NCBI GenBank assembly: GCA_903835235.1
Contig: CAILMF010000074.1
Coordinates: 62,001 to 126,000, forward strand
Direction of reading: 5' to 3'
From: an uncultured Rhodospirillales bacterium
GTDB taxonomy: Bacteria > Pseudomonadota > Alphaproteobacteria > Acetobacterales > Acetobacteraceae
Length of the DNA: 64,000 bases
The translations under genes were made by a program, and so were the position numbers. How positions within the stretch are numbered: the stretch's first letter is position 1; each line of letters opens with the position of its first letter. The notes under the pieces were generated by a model. That model worked only from the letters and a program-made list of their open reading frames with translations. It ran no database searches and had not been told where the DNA came from. Positions 29,951-38,577 of this stretch are shown piece after piece.

Positions 29951-29964
29951 ACTGTGATCACAGT
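29951..29964 (+). promoter_or_regulatory. GntR-type operator O1, perfect palindrome
   Basis: ACTGTGATCACAGT is a perfect 14-bp palindrome between the divergent molybdenum hydroxylase operon and the GntR gene. On the minus strand a TTGACA -35 box (29972-29977) stands 9 bases upstream of the TGTGATCACA core, which therefore falls in the spacer and -10 zone. The same core occurs at three other promoters of the island. Confidence 0.8.
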
Positions 29965-30024
29965 AGGTGCTTGTCAACGCGCAAATCGCCGCCCCGTTGC
30001 GCCGGGCCGAGTTGGGGCAGGGCT

Positions 30025-30756
30025 GTGATCCGCCGCATTGCCGCCGTCGCCATCCGCAGGGACTCCGCCGCGCAGCAGGGCAGCGTGGAGGATCAGGTCT
30101 ATTCCGAACTGCGCGACCGCTTCATGAGCGGCGTATACCTGCCAGGCGAGGTGCTGACCCTGCGCAACCTGGCGGCGAACCTGGGCGTCAGCCCCATGCC
30201 GGTGCGCCAGGCGGTGCGCTGCCTGATCGTGGAAGGCGCGCTGGAGATGCTGCCCAACCGCACCATGCAGGTACCACGCATGACGCGCGACCGCCTGGCG
30301 GAACTGCTGAGCGTGCGCCGGGCGCTGGAAGGCCTGGCCACGGAGGCAGCGTGCCGGGTGGTGACGCCCAGGCAGATCCTGGCGATCGAGAAGATCCACG
30401 CCCTCTCGCACAAGGCCTTCGAGAGCGGCGAGATGCGCCGCAGCCTGGTGATGAACCAGCGCTTCCACTTCGCCCTCTACGAAGCGGCGCAGTCGAGCGT
30501 GCTGATGCCGATGATCCAGGGGCTGTGGCTGCAGGCCGGGCCCTTCATGCACCTGGCGCTGAGCTCGACCGCGGGCATGCGCTGGGACGGTACCCATCAC
30601 CTGGAGCTGCTGCAGGCGCTGCGCGACGGCGACCCGACCGAGGCGCGCCTGGCAATAGAGCGCGACATCAACAAGACCGCCGAGGCGCTGCTGGTGACGC
30701 CGCATTTCGCCGCCGGTCGCACCGAAGCGCCGGAACGGCGGGTTGCCCGGGGTTGA
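30025..30756 (+). CDS. GntR-family regulator (FadR/FCD subgroup)
   Basis: Ligand-responsive DNA-binding protein. The 243-residue product has an N-terminal winged helix (VEDQVYSELRDRFMSGVYLPGEVLTLRNLAANLGVSPMPVRQAVRCL split over residues 21-68) and a C-terminal all-helical FCD domain ending near residue 225. A GTG start was chosen because it follows a GGGGCAG ribosome-like site and gives the normal family length; the open frame continues upstream without conserved sequence. Palindromes TGTGATCACA lie on both sides of the gene. It likely represses itself and its neighbours until a pathway acid binds. Confidence 0.9.
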   Translation: MIRRIAAVAIRRDSAAQQGSVEDQVYSELRDRFMSGVYLPGEVLTLRNLAANLGVSPMPVRQAVRCLIVEGALEMLPNRTMQVPRMTRDRLAELLSVRRALEGLATEAACRVVTPRQILAIEKIHALSHKAFESGEMRRSLVMNQRFHFALYEAAQSSVLMPMIQGLWLQAGPFMHLALSSTAGMRWDGTHHLELLQALRDGDPTEARLAIERDINKTAEALLVTPHFAAGRTEAPERRVARG

Positions 30757-30778
30757 CAGCGTTCGGGCTGTGATCACA
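30753..30778 (+). promoter_or_regulatory. Promoter with GntR-type operator O2 before the DpaA-like operon
   Basis: A TTGACA -35 box (30753-30758) overlaps the gntR stop codon, and ten bases later comes the palindrome TGTGATCACA (30769-30778), which would cover the spacer and start of the -10 region. The -10 itself (ACACGA at 17 bases) is weak. A bound repressor would block RNA polymerase here. Confidence 0.7.
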
Positions 30779-30805
30779 CGATGACCCATCGGTACGAGCG
30801 GGGGC

Positions 30806-31699
30806 ATGGTGGACTGGAACCGGTTGGTCATTGCCATCATTGCCGGCGACAGGCGTGAGCAGGAAATCGCCCGATGCGCCGTCGCCACCGGCGCCACTGT
30901 CCGCGCCTTCGGCTTTCCCTGGCCGGCTGGCGGCATTGCCGGCGTGATGAACTGTACCAGCGCCGAGGAGGCGCTGGCTGGGGCCGATATCGCGCTGTTC
31001 CCCATTCCCGGCATCGCCGCCGATGGCGCGCTGTTCGCGCCGGCATATGACGGCCGGTTGATACCCTCGCGGGAGATGCTGGCGGGCATGCGGGCGCCGG
31101 CCAACATCATCCTCGGTTGGGCCGACCCCAAGCTGAAGGCGCATTGCGAGGCGCTTGGCATCGCGCTGCACGAATATGAGTGGGATGACGACCTGATGCT
31201 GCTGCGTGGCCCCGCCATTGTGGAGGGCATGCTGCGCGTCATCATCGAGAATACCGACATCACCATCCATCGCGCGCGTGTGGTCATGCTGGGCCATGGC
31301 ACCATCGGCGGGCTGGCGTGCCGGGCGTTGGTGGGGCTGGGAGCGCGGGTGCATGTGGTGGCACGCAATCCGGTGCAGCGGGCGGAAGCCTATGCCGCCG
31401 GCGCCGAGCCGCATGAGTTCAGCGCACTGGCCGAGGTGCTGCCGGGCGCGGATATCGTCATCTCCAGCATTCCCGCGCGGGTGCTGCACGCGGATGCGCT
31501 GGCGCTGCTGCCGAAGCACGCGCTGCTGGTGGACCTGGCGGCGCCGCCGGGCGGCATGGACCGCGAGGCGATTGCCACGCTGGGTCTGCGCGCGGTCTGG
31601 GCGCGTGGCCTGGGCAGCCGCGCGCCCGTCACGGTGGGCCGCAGCCAATGGAGCGGCATTCGCCGCCGGATCGAAGCGCTTGCAGTCGTGAAGGAGTAG
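30806..31699 (+). CDS. Dipicolinate synthase subunit A-like NAD(P)-binding dehydrogenase
   Basis: The 297-residue product follows the plan of DpaA/SpoVFA, the NAD(P)-binding subunit of dipicolinate synthase in spore formers. It starts VIAIIAGDRREQEIARCAVATGATVRAFGF (split motif, residues 8-37). Around residue 150 it has NTDITIH, then the dinucleotide loop GHGTIG (163-168). Later come DIVISSIPARVL and LLVDLAAPPGGMD, all matching DpaA in order and spacing. No DpaB partner is nearby and the organism is not expected to form spores. First gene of a tight five-gene operon, it probably acts on a cyclic imino or pyridine-type dicarboxylate, but the direction and substrate are unknown. Confidence 0.8.
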   Translation: MVDWNRLVIAIIAGDRREQEIARCAVATGATVRAFGFPWPAGGIAGVMNCTSAEEALAGADIALFPIPGIAADGALFAPAYDGRLIPSREMLAGMRAPANIILGWADPKLKAHCEALGIALHEYEWDDDLMLLRGPAIVEGMLRVIIENTDITIHRARVVMLGHGTIGGLACRALVGLGARVHVVARNPVQRAEAYAAGAEPHEFSALAEVLPGADIVISSIPARVLHADALALLPKHALLVDLAAPPGGMDREAIATLGLRAVWARGLGSRAPVTVGRSQWSGIRRRIEALAVVKE

Positions 31700-31702
31700 C
31701 CG

Positions 31703-31897
31703 ATGCCGTTCGTGGTGGTTGAGATGTGGGAAGGCCGCACGGTGGAGCAGAAGCGCAAGCTGGTGCGCGCCATCACCGATGCCATGGTGGAACACGCCGG
31801 CTGCAAGCCGGACCACCTGCACGTGGTGATCCACGACACGCCAAAGGACAGCTGGGGTCGCGGCGGCGTGCTCGGCATCGACATGAAGGAAGGCTGA
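31703..31897 (+). CDS. 4-oxalocrotonate tautomerase-family protein
   Basis: A 64-residue protein with proline immediately after the start methionine (MPFVVVEMWEGRTVEQKRKL), the catalytic base of this family once Met is removed. Family members tautomerise enol acids in ring-cleavage pathways. The conserved arginine positions appear as R12 and R18. GGAG ribosome site; only three bases separate it from the preceding gene, and it is one base ahead of the VOC gene, so translation is coupled. Confidence 0.9.
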   Translation: MPFVVVEMWEGRTVEQKRKLVRAITDAMVEHAGCKPDHLHVVIHDTPKDSWGRGGVLGIDMKEG

Positions 31898-31898
31898 G

Positions 31899-32264
31899 GT
31901 GAGCGCGGGGGTGAAAGGCTTCGGCCACCTGCTGCTGATGGTCAGCGACATCGCGGCCTCCACCGCCTTCTACCAGGGGCTGCTGGGGTTCACACCCCGA
32001 ACCGCCAAGCCACTGGCGGATGGCCGCCCCTTCACCGCGTTCAACCACGCCTTCGCGCTGATCAAGGGGCGCGAGGCAGGGCATCGGCAGTTGGACCACA
32101 TCGCCTTCGAGGTGAGCGAAGTGCGCGCGCTGCGTGAAACGCTGAAGTCGGCCGGCGTCAGCTTCTTCGAGGACCTGCATGACGGCCCCTACGGGCTGAC
32201 CGTCTATGTCGCCGACCCCGACGGCACCAAGGTTGAGTTGTACCAGGCGGGCGAGAAAGCCTGA
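31899..32264 (+). CDS. VOC-superfamily protein (glyoxalase/dioxygenase fold)
   Basis: A 121-residue single-module vicinal-oxygen-chelate protein. Candidate metal ligands are H10 (FGHLLLMV), H67 (LDHIAFEV) and E113 (KVELYQ), so the metal site looks complete if two modules pair. The family includes glyoxalases, extradiol dioxygenases, isomerases and resistance proteins, so the reaction is open. A GTG start one base after the tautomerase stop is the only reasonable start. Located in the DpaA-like operon. Confidence 0.88.
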   Translation: MSAGVKGFGHLLLMVSDIAASTAFYQGLLGFTPRTAKPLADGRPFTAFNHAFALIKGREAGHRQLDHIAFEVSEVRALRETLKSAGVSFFEDLHDGPYGLTVYVADPDGTKVELYQAGEKA

Positions 32265-32283
32265 GCCGCAGCGAGGAATTGCC

Positions 32284-33444
32284 GTGCCCGTCATCAAGGC
32301 CATCGACACCGTCCTGATCCAGCTGCCGACGCGGCGCGAGCACAAGTGGACCGGGCTGACCGAGCCCATCGGCCGCTATGTCATGGTGAAGATCACCGAT
32401 GATGCCGGCCGGGTCGGTTGGGGTGAGGCGCCGGCGTTGAAGGATTGGGGCGGCGAGTTCGGCCGCTACTTCGGCGAGAGCCCGGCGATCACCCAGCTGG
32501 TGATCGAGAAGTACCTGGCGCCGGCCGTGCTGGGCGTGGACCTCGGCGATGCCGCGACGCTGCATGCGCGGATGGACGCGATCATCAAGGGCTACCCCTA
32601 TGCCAAGGGTGCTGTCGACTTCGCCTTCCACGACCTGACCGGACGCTGGCTCGGCGTGCCCGTGCATATCCTGCTGGGCGGCAAGCACCGCTCGCGCGTG
32701 CCCGTCACGCATTCCATCGGGCTGATCCCGATCGAGCAGGCCGTGCAGGAAGTGGCGAAGGTGGCGGCCGAGGGCATCCGCACCATCAAGATCAAGGTCG
32801 GCGTTGATGCGAAGCGCGACATCGAGATGGTGCGCCAGATCCGCGCCGCGGTGGGGCCGGATGTGTCGCTCTGCGTCGATGCGAATGAGGGCTATGCCAC
32901 GCCGGGCGAGGCGATCCGTACCATCCGCGTGATGGAGGAAAGTGGCATCATCTACGCCGAACAGCCGGTGATGGGGATCGAGCGCATCGCCGAGGTGGCG
33001 CATGCCATCGACACGCCGGTCATGGCTGATGAGAGCGCCTGGAACGCGCATGACGTGATCCAGATCATCGAGAAGCGGGCGGCGCAGATCGTCTCGATCT
33101 ACACTACCAAGCCGGGTGGCTTGCTGCGCGCGATGGAGGTCGCGGCGGTGTGTCGCGCGGCCGGCATCATCTGCAACGTCAATGGCTCGGTGGAAACCGG
33201 CGTCGGCAACCTGGCGAACATCCACCTGGCGGCGGCGGCGGCGGCGGTGACGCTGTCGTGCGTCGTGCCGGTCTCCACGCCGGCGGCGGAGCAGCACGGC
33301 CAGGTCGGCGGCATCTACTACCGGGACGACCTGCTGGTTTCCGGCATGCAGTTGGAGGATGGCTGCATCCTGGTGCCGACGGCGCCGGGCATGGGCATCG
33401 ATGTCGATCTAGCGAAGATCGAGACCTATCGGGTGAAGGAGTAG
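32284..33444 (+). CDS. Enolase-superfamily enzyme, muconate lactonizing/dipeptide epimerase subgroup (copy 1)
   Basis: The 386-residue product has the two-domain enolase-superfamily layout. Active-site residues are visible: K169-x-K171, metal ligands D199, E226 and D249, and K276 on the opposite face. Lysines on both sides place it in the muconate-lactonizing-enzyme subgroup, which covers cycloisomerases, dipeptide epimerases and N-succinylamino acid racemases, rather than mandelate racemase proper. GTG start with an AGCGAGGA ribosome-like site. A paralogue with identical residue numbering lies at 42228-43385. Both are followed or preceded by an M24 gene. Confidence 0.9.
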   Translation: MPVIKAIDTVLIQLPTRREHKWTGLTEPIGRYVMVKITDDAGRVGWGEAPALKDWGGEFGRYFGESPAITQLVIEKYLAPAVLGVDLGDAATLHARMDAIIKGYPYAKGAVDFAFHDLTGRWLGVPVHILLGGKHRSRVPVTHSIGLIPIEQAVQEVAKVAAEGIRTIKIKVGVDAKRDIEMVRQIRAAVGPDVSLCVDANEGYATPGEAIRTIRVMEESGIIYAEQPVMGIERIAEVAHAIDTPVMADESAWNAHDVIQIIEKRAAQIVSIYTTKPGGLLRAMEVAAVCRAAGIICNVNGSVETGVGNLANIHLAAAAAAVTLSCVVPVSTPAAEQHGQVGGIYYRDDLLVSGMQLEDGCILVPTAPGMGIDVDLAKIETYRVKE

Positions 33445-33447
33445 GCC

Positions 33448-34584
33448 ATGCGGGACGATATCGCACAGCGCCAGGCGAAGGCGATGGTGGCGGCCGGGCT
33501 GGACGCCATGATCTCCTGCTCGCCGGAGAATTTCGCCTACGTCAGCGGCTTCGTCGTGCCGTCGCAGCCGCTGATCCGGCATCGGCACGCCATGGCCATC
33601 GTGCAGGCCAGTGGCACCGTGGCGCTGTTTGGCGTGGACATGGAAAGCAGCACCATCGCGCGCAATGCGCCGGGGGTGCCGACCACGATCTGGGCCGAGT
33701 TTTCCGACGACGCCATGCTGGTGCTGGCGGCGCAACTGGCCGAACTGGGCCTGGCGCGCGGCCGCATCGGCATTGAGTTGGACTACCTGCCGGCCGGCGA
33801 CTTCATGCGGCTTCAGGCGGCGCTGCCGGGCGCGACCTTCAGCGCCTGCGAGGGTATATTGGCGCGGCTGCGGCAGCTGAAGACACCGGACGAGCAGGCG
33901 CTGCTGCGGCGCCTCTCGCGCATTGCCGACCAGGCGATCACGGACGCCATCGGCGCGGTCAAGGCCGGCGATACCGAGATGGATATCGCGGCGCACCTGA
34001 CGCGCAACGTCTATGAACTCGGCGCCGAGCATTTCAAGCTGATGATTGTGGCGACCGGCGAGCGCAGCCAGTTGCCCAATGTCGGGCCGACCGACCGGAA
34101 GCTGGTGCGCGGCGATGTCTGCCGGGTGGAAATCTTCGCTGTCATCGGCGGCTACCAGGCCGGCGTCTGCCGCACCGCGGTGGTGCAGGAAGCGCCGGAG
34201 ATGGCCGAGGAGATCTGGGCGCACCTGGTGGCGTGCAAGTACCAGATCCTGGAGATGGTGAAGCCCGGCGCCTCCTGCCGCGCGATCTATGATGCCTTCA
34301 TCGCCAAGCTGGAGGAGATGAAGCTGCCGCCGATCTCCTTCGTCGGCCATGGCATCGGCCTGCACCTGCATGAGGACCCGTATCTCGGCGTCACGCCCAT
34401 CCTCGGCAAGCCCGGCAGCGATGCGGTGCTGGAAGCCGGGATGGTGCTGGGCTTCGAGCCGCTGTGCTACCGCACCGGCTATGGCTACGGCATGCAGAAC
34501 AAGGACATGCTGCTGGTGACCGAGAACGGCGCGGAACTGATCTCCGACTACGCCGATACCGACAAGCTGCTGGTGATCAGATAG
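33448..34584 (+). CDS. M24-family creatinase-like hydrolase lacking metal aspartates (copy 1)
   Basis: The 378-residue pita-bread-fold protein resembles creatinase and Xaa-Pro peptidases. The catalytic histidine region SFVGHGIGLHLHEDP and the late glutamate regions LGFEPLCY and VTENGAEL are present. The usual two metal aspartates are replaced: the segment reads RVEIFAVIGGYQAGVCRT, giving Glu and Gly. This is the situation in creatinase, which works without metal. It therefore probably hydrolyses a C-N bond of a small amidine, lactam or cyclic compound rather than a peptide. Last gene of the operon, three bases after the enolase-superfamily gene. Confidence 0.85.
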   Translation: MRDDIAQRQAKAMVAAGLDAMISCSPENFAYVSGFVVPSQPLIRHRHAMAIVQASGTVALFGVDMESSTIARNAPGVPTTIWAEFSDDAMLVLAAQLAELGLARGRIGIELDYLPAGDFMRLQAALPGATFSACEGILARLRQLKTPDEQALLRRLSRIADQAITDAIGAVKAGDTEMDIAAHLTRNVYELGAEHFKLMIVATGERSQLPNVGPTDRKLVRGDVCRVEIFAVIGGYQAGVCRTAVVQEAPEMAEEIWAHLVACKYQILEMVKPGASCRAIYDAFIAKLEEMKLPPISFVGHGIGLHLHEDPYLGVTPILGKPGSDAVLEAGMVLGFEPLCYRTGYGYGMQNKDMLLVTENGAELISDYADTDKLLVIR

Positions 34585-34632
34585 CGTCTGATCGGCGGCG
34601 GCGGTATCGCCGCAAGCCGTGAATCAGCCGCT
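34585..34632 (+). repeat. Dispersed palindromic repeat, copy B
   Basis: Begins directly after the M24 stop codon. Arms CTGAT (34588-34592) and ATCAG (34623-34627) enclose a GGCGG-tat-CGCCGC hairpin. The string ATCGCCGCAAGCCGTGAATCAGCC is shared base for base with the copy near 56636. It lies between convergent genes and may work as a bidirectional terminator. Confidence 0.75.
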
Positions 34633-34640
34633 CATGCCAA

Positions 34641-36143
34641 CTACTCGCGGAAGGCTTCCTGCCGGCCGCGGCGGATGCTGGGCAGCAGCACCGCCGCCAG
34701 CAGCAGCGCGGCAACGATGAGGAAGCCAAGGCTGATCGGGCGCTGCAGGAAGACCATCGCGTTGCCGTCCGAGAGCACCATGGCGCGGCGGAAATTCTCC
34801 TCCAGCAGCGGCCCCAGCACCAGGCCGAGCATCAGCGGTGCGGGTTCGCAGTCCAGCTTGCGGAAGACGTAGCCGAGCACGCCGAAGATCGCCATCAGCA
34901 CCACATCGCCGGTGCTGCTATCGACCGTATAGGTGCCCACCGCGCAGAACACGATGATGGCGGGGAACAGGTAGGCGTAGGGCACCTGCAACAGCTTCAC
35001 CCAAATACCGATCAAGGGCAGGTTGAGGATAACAAGTATAATATTGCCCACGGCCATGCTGGCGATCATGCCCCAGAACAGCTCTGGCTGCTTGGTGATG
35101 ATGGATGGTCCCGGCTGGATGCCATGCACCATCATGGCGCCGACCATCAAGGCCATCAGCGCATTGGGCGGAATGCCCAGGCAGAGCATGGGGATGAAGC
35201 AGCTTTGCGTCGCCGCGTTGTTGGCGGCTTCCGGTGCCGCCACGCCTTCCACCGCGCCCTGGCCAAAGCGCGAGGGATCGCGCGCCACCTTCTTCTCCAC
35301 GCTGTAGGCGCTGAAGGCGGCGATGGTCGGGCCGCCGCCGGGCAGGATGCCGAAGGCAGCGCCGATGGCGGTGCCGCGCAGCATGGCCGGGAAGGCCTGG
35401 CGCAGCACAGCGCGGGAGGGCCAGAGGCTGCCGACCTTCTTGGCGATGGCGGTGCGGCCGGCCATGGTCTCCAGGTTGACCATGATCTCCGCCAGGCCGA
35501 ACAACCCCATCGAGATCGGCACGAAGCCGAGGCCATCGGCCAGCATGTCCAGGCCCATGGTCAGCCGGTAGTCGCCGCTGGCCACATCGGTGCCGACGGT
35601 GCCGAGCAGCAGCCCGAGCAGGATCATCAACAGCGCCTTCAGCACCGAGCCATGCGCCATGACCACGGCGGAAACCAGGCCGAGCAGCATGACCGCGACG
35701 TAGTCGGCGGACTGGAACAGCAGCGCCACATCGGCCAGCGGCGGGCCGGCGGCGGCGATAAGCAACGTCGTCGCAATGCCCGCGAAGACCGAGCCGATGG
35801 CGGCGATGGCCAGCGCGGTGCCGGCCTGGCCCTTCAGCGCCATCGCATAGCCGTCCAGGCAGGTGACGACCGAGGAGGTCTCGCCCGGCAGCCGCGCGAG
35901 GATGGCCGTGGTACTGCCGCCGTATTGCGCACCGTAGAACACGCCGGCCAGCATGATCAGCGCACCGGTCGGGTCCAGTGCGAAGGTGAAGGGCAGCAGC
36001 ATGGCCACCGTGGGCAGCGGGCCGATGCCGGGCAATACGCCGATGGCGGTGCCCAGTACGCAGCCGATGAAGCAGAGCCCGATATTCTGCAGGCTCAGCG
36101 CCACGCCGAAGCCCATGGCCAGGTTGCTGATCAGGTCATGCAT
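34641..36143 (-). CDS. Tripartite tricarboxylate transporter large permease TctA
   Basis: Large membrane subunit of a TTT-family importer that takes up carboxylates with a periplasmic Bug receptor. The 500-residue product has about twelve hydrophobic spans and family signatures such as GVLPGIGPLPTVAML near residue 40, GVFYGAQYGGSTTAIL and the mirrored segment GILPGGGPTIAAFSAY. It is the last gene of a minus-strand operon with TctB and two receptors. It ends 57 bases from the convergent M24 gene. Confidence 0.93.
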   Translation of the reverse strand: MHDLISNLAMGFGVALSLQNIGLCFIGCVLGTAIGVLPGIGPLPTVAMLLPFTFALDPTGALIMLAGVFYGAQYGGSTTAILARLPGETSSVVTCLDGYAMALKGQAGTALAIAAIGSVFAGIATTLLIAAAGPPLADVALLFQSADYVAVMLLGLVSAVVMAHGSVLKALLMILLGLLLGTVGTDVASGDYRLTMGLDMLADGLGFVPISMGLFGLAEIMVNLETMAGRTAIAKKVGSLWPSRAVLRQAFPAMLRGTAIGAAFGILPGGGPTIAAFSAYSVEKKVARDPSRFGQGAVEGVAAPEAANNAATQSCFIPMLCLGIPPNALMALMVGAMMVHGIQPGPSIITKQPELFWGMIASMAVGNIILVILNLPLIGIWVKLLQVPYAYLFPAIIVFCAVGTYTVDSSTGDVVLMAIFGVLGYVFRKLDCEPAPLMLGLVLGPLLEENFRRAMVLSDGNAMVFLQRPISLGFLIVAALLLAAVLLPSIRRGRQEAFRE

Positions 36144-36147
36144 GCCG

Positions 36148-36582
36148 TCAGATCCGCGGCCAGAGGCGCAGCGGCAGGCCGAGCGCGTAGATGAAGAGGG
36201 CGATGTTCAGCATCACCAGCACGCCGGCCAGCACGGCGGCGCGCCAAATATTCAGCAGCCGCCCGGCCAGACTGGCCAGCAGCGCCACGACGAAGAGCGT
36301 GATGGCGAAGCCCGCCATGTCCAGCAGCGCAGCGAAGGCGACCGCGCTGGCGCTGACCATCACCAGCGGCCACCAGTGCCAGGTCTCCGGCAGCTCGCCC
36401 TTCTGCAACACGCCTGAGAGCACGGTGAGGCAGCCCAAGGCGACCACCAGGGCACAGACCAGGCGCGGATAGTAGCCCGCCTCCATGGCGCCGGCGGTGC
36501 CGGATTCCAGCGGCATCGCCAGCAGAAGGCCACCGGCGCCGATGCCGATGAACAGCAGCCCGGTCAGCAGGTCCTTGTTCAG
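36148..36582 (-). CDS. Tripartite tricarboxylate transporter small permease TctB
   Basis: Small subunit of about 144 residues with four hydrophobic segments (LLTGLLFIGIGAGGLLLAM; LVCALVVALGCLTVL; WWPLVMVSASAVAFAALL; VLAGVLVMLNIALFIYAL). No ATG, GTG or TTG lies in frame near the expected start after the receptor stop at 36591. The best fit to TctB proteins begins LNKDLLTGLLF at a CTG codon, which is given here. The next in-frame ATG would remove the first membrane span. The start is therefore uncertain, but the identity is clear from position and topology. Confidence 0.8.
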   Translation of the reverse strand: MNKDLLTGLLFIGIGAGGLLLAMPLESGTAGAMEAGYYPRLVCALVVALGCLTVLSGVLQKGELPETWHWWPLVMVSASAVAFAALLDMAGFAITLFVVALLASLAGRLLNIWRAAVLAGVLVMLNIALFIYALGLPLRLWPRI

Positions 36583-36590
36583 GCGCAGGC

Positions 36591-37553
36591 TCAGCGCTTG
36601 CGGGCCTTCACCAGCCCGGCCTCGTCCAGGATGCCGTAGAGCAGCGTGTCGTCGGCGTGCCAGCGGGCCAGCGTTACCGCGGCATCGCCGGGCTGGATGG
36701 TGAAGCCGGCAGTGCGCGCCTTGGTGGCGAACTCCTCGGTCCGCATGCCCGCCAGCAGGCCGTCCTGCAACCGCTTCAGCCGATCCGCCGGAATGCCCTT
36801 GGGGCCGGCGACGCAGCGCCAACTGCCGACTTCCACGTCGAAGCCCTGTTCCTTGAAGGTGGGGATTTCCGGCGCCATGAAGTGCCGCGTGGGCGAGGAG
36901 ACGCCCAGGATCTTCAGACGGCCCTCGCGGTGGTATTCGATGGTGTCGGGAATGGCGACGGTGGCGCTGTCCACTTCCCCGGCCAGCAGCGCCTGCACGG
37001 TCGGCGCATAGCCGGCATAGGGCACCTTCTGGATGCGGAAGTTCATCATCTTCTCGTAGCTGGCCACCGCCAGGAAGGAGGCGCCGCCCGGCTGGTCATT
37101 GCCGTTCTTGATCCTGCCGGGATTGGCGCGGGCGCGGGCCACGAAATCCGCCAGCGAGGTGATGCCGCTGGCCTTGCTGGCCTGGATGGCGCTGGGGTCG
37201 GCGCCGAAGAAGGCCAACGGCTCCAACTCGTCGATCGTGTTGGCGTTGGCGTTCAGGTAGGGCGCGGCGACCCCGGCGGTGCTGAACATGCCAAAGGTCA
37301 GGCCGTCTGGCCGTGCCGTGACAATGGCGCGGTGGCCGATGGCACCGGCGGCGCCGGGGCGGTTCTCCACCACGACAGGCACGCCGAACTGCTTGCTGGC
37401 GGCCTCGGCGATCAGGCGCATGGCGATGTCGCTGCCGCCGCCGGCGGGCCAGGGCACAATCAGCGTCATCGGCGCGCCGGGGAAGGATTGCGCGTGCACG
37501 CTGGGCGCGGCCAGGGCGCCCGCGCCCAGGAGCATCAGGTGGCGTCGGAGCAT
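36591..37553 (-). CDS. Bug-family periplasmic receptor of TTT transporter (receptor 1)
   Basis: Periplasmic solute-binding protein of 320 residues. It has an export signal (MLRRHLMLLGAGALAAPSVHAQ) and the Bug-family segments LIVPWPAGGGSDIAMRL and VENRPGAAGAIGHRAI, which form the carboxylate-binding loops. It lies between a second receptor and TctB, one base after the upstream receptor stop. Two adjacent receptors sharing one permease suggest two related substrates. Confidence 0.92.
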   Translation of the reverse strand: MLRRHLMLLGAGALAAPSVHAQSFPGAPMTLIVPWPAGGGSDIAMRLIAEAASKQFGVPVVVENRPGAAGAIGHRAIVTARPDGLTFGMFSTAGVAAPYLNANANTIDELEPLAFFGADPSAIQASKASGITSLADFVARARANPGRIKNGNDQPGGASFLAVASYEKMMNFRIQKVPYAGYAPTVQALLAGEVDSATVAIPDTIEYHREGRLKILGVSSPTRHFMAPEIPTFKEQGFDVEVGSWRCVAGPKGIPADRLKRLQDGLLAGMRTEEFATKARTAGFTIQPGDAAVTLARWHADDTLLYGILDEAGLVKARKR

Positions 37554-37554
37554 G

Positions 37555-38532
37555 TCAGGTCCCCTGCTTGCGGCGGGCCTTGATGAGGCCCAGTTCGTCC
37601 ATGATCGGGTAGATGCTGGTATCGGCTTCGACCCAGGCGGCGGCGGTGCGGGCGTGGTCGCCCGGTGTTACCGCGAAGCCGGCGTGGCGCGCCTTGGTCT
37701 GGAACTCCGTGTCCTTGAACACGGCCAGCAGGTTCTCCCGCAGCACCGCCAGCCGATCCGCCGGCACGCCCGCGGGGGCGGCCAGGCTGCGCCAGCCACC
37801 GATGACCACGTCGTGGCCGAGTTCGCGGAAGGTGGGCACGTTCGGCGCCATGAAGTGGCGTTCCGCGCCGGAGACGGCGAGCAGGCGGAGGCGCCCGGCA
37901 TTGTGGTGCTCGATGACGTCGGGCACCGGCACGCTGCCGCTGTCCACCTCGCCAGAGAGCACCGCGGTGACGGTGGGTGCATAGCCGGCATAGGCCACCT
38001 TGGTGACGCGGATATCCAGCTTGCGCTCGTAATAGGCCATGTAGAGGAAGGAGGCGCCGGGCGCCGGGTTGCCGCCATTGCGCAGCTTGCCGGGTGCCGC
38101 CTTGGCGCGGGCGATGTATTCGGCCAGCGTGGTGATGCCGGTGCCGGGGTGCACCTGCAGCGAACCAGGTTCTTCGCCGAAGAAGCCGAGTGGCACGAAC
38201 TCCGTAAGCGCCGGCGCATTGGCGTTGCCGTATTGCGCGGTGATCGCGTCCTGCGAGAACATGCCGATGGTCTGGCCGTCCGGCCGCGCCGTGGCGATGG
38301 CGCGATGGCCGATGGTGCCGGCAGCGCCGGGGCGGTTCTCCACCAGCACCGGCACACCCAGGCGGCGGCTCAGCGCTTCGGCCACCAGGCGCATGCTGAC
38401 ATCGCTGCCGCCGCCGGCGGGCCAGGCGACAATCAGCGTGACCGGCCCTTCCGGAAAGCCGGCAGCGCGGGCCATCCGCGGGGCAGCAAGTGTGGATGCT
38501 GTGAGCGCGAGGATGGATCGCCGGTTCATCAT
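37555..38532 (-). CDS. Bug-family periplasmic receptor of TTT transporter (receptor 2)
   Basis: Paralogue of the neighbouring receptor, about 325 residues, with the signal MMNRRSILALTASTLAAPRMARA and the loops LIVAWPAGGGSDVSMRL and VENRPGAAGTIGHRAI. I chose the ATG ATG pair that follows a GGAG site; the open frame extends 12 codons further without conserved sequence. The near-identical loops and co-directional position indicate tandem duplication followed by divergence. Confidence 0.92.
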   Translation of the reverse strand: MMNRRSILALTASTLAAPRMARAAGFPEGPVTLIVAWPAGGGSDVSMRLVAEALSRRLGVPVLVENRPGAAGTIGHRAIATARPDGQTIGMFSQDAITAQYGNANAPALTEFVPLGFFGEEPGSLQVHPGTGITTLAEYIARAKAAPGKLRNGGNPAPGASFLYMAYYERKLDIRVTKVAYAGYAPTVTAVLSGEVDSGSVPVPDVIEHHNAGRLRLLAVSGAERHFMAPNVPTFRELGHDVVIGGWRSLAAPAGVPADRLAVLRENLLAVFKDTEFQTKARHAGFAVTPGDHARTAAAWVEADTSIYPIMDELGLIKARRKQGT

Positions 38533-38577
38533 GCCTGCTCCGCTGGTCCATTGCGGCAGGCTTCGCAAGAAGCGTGC

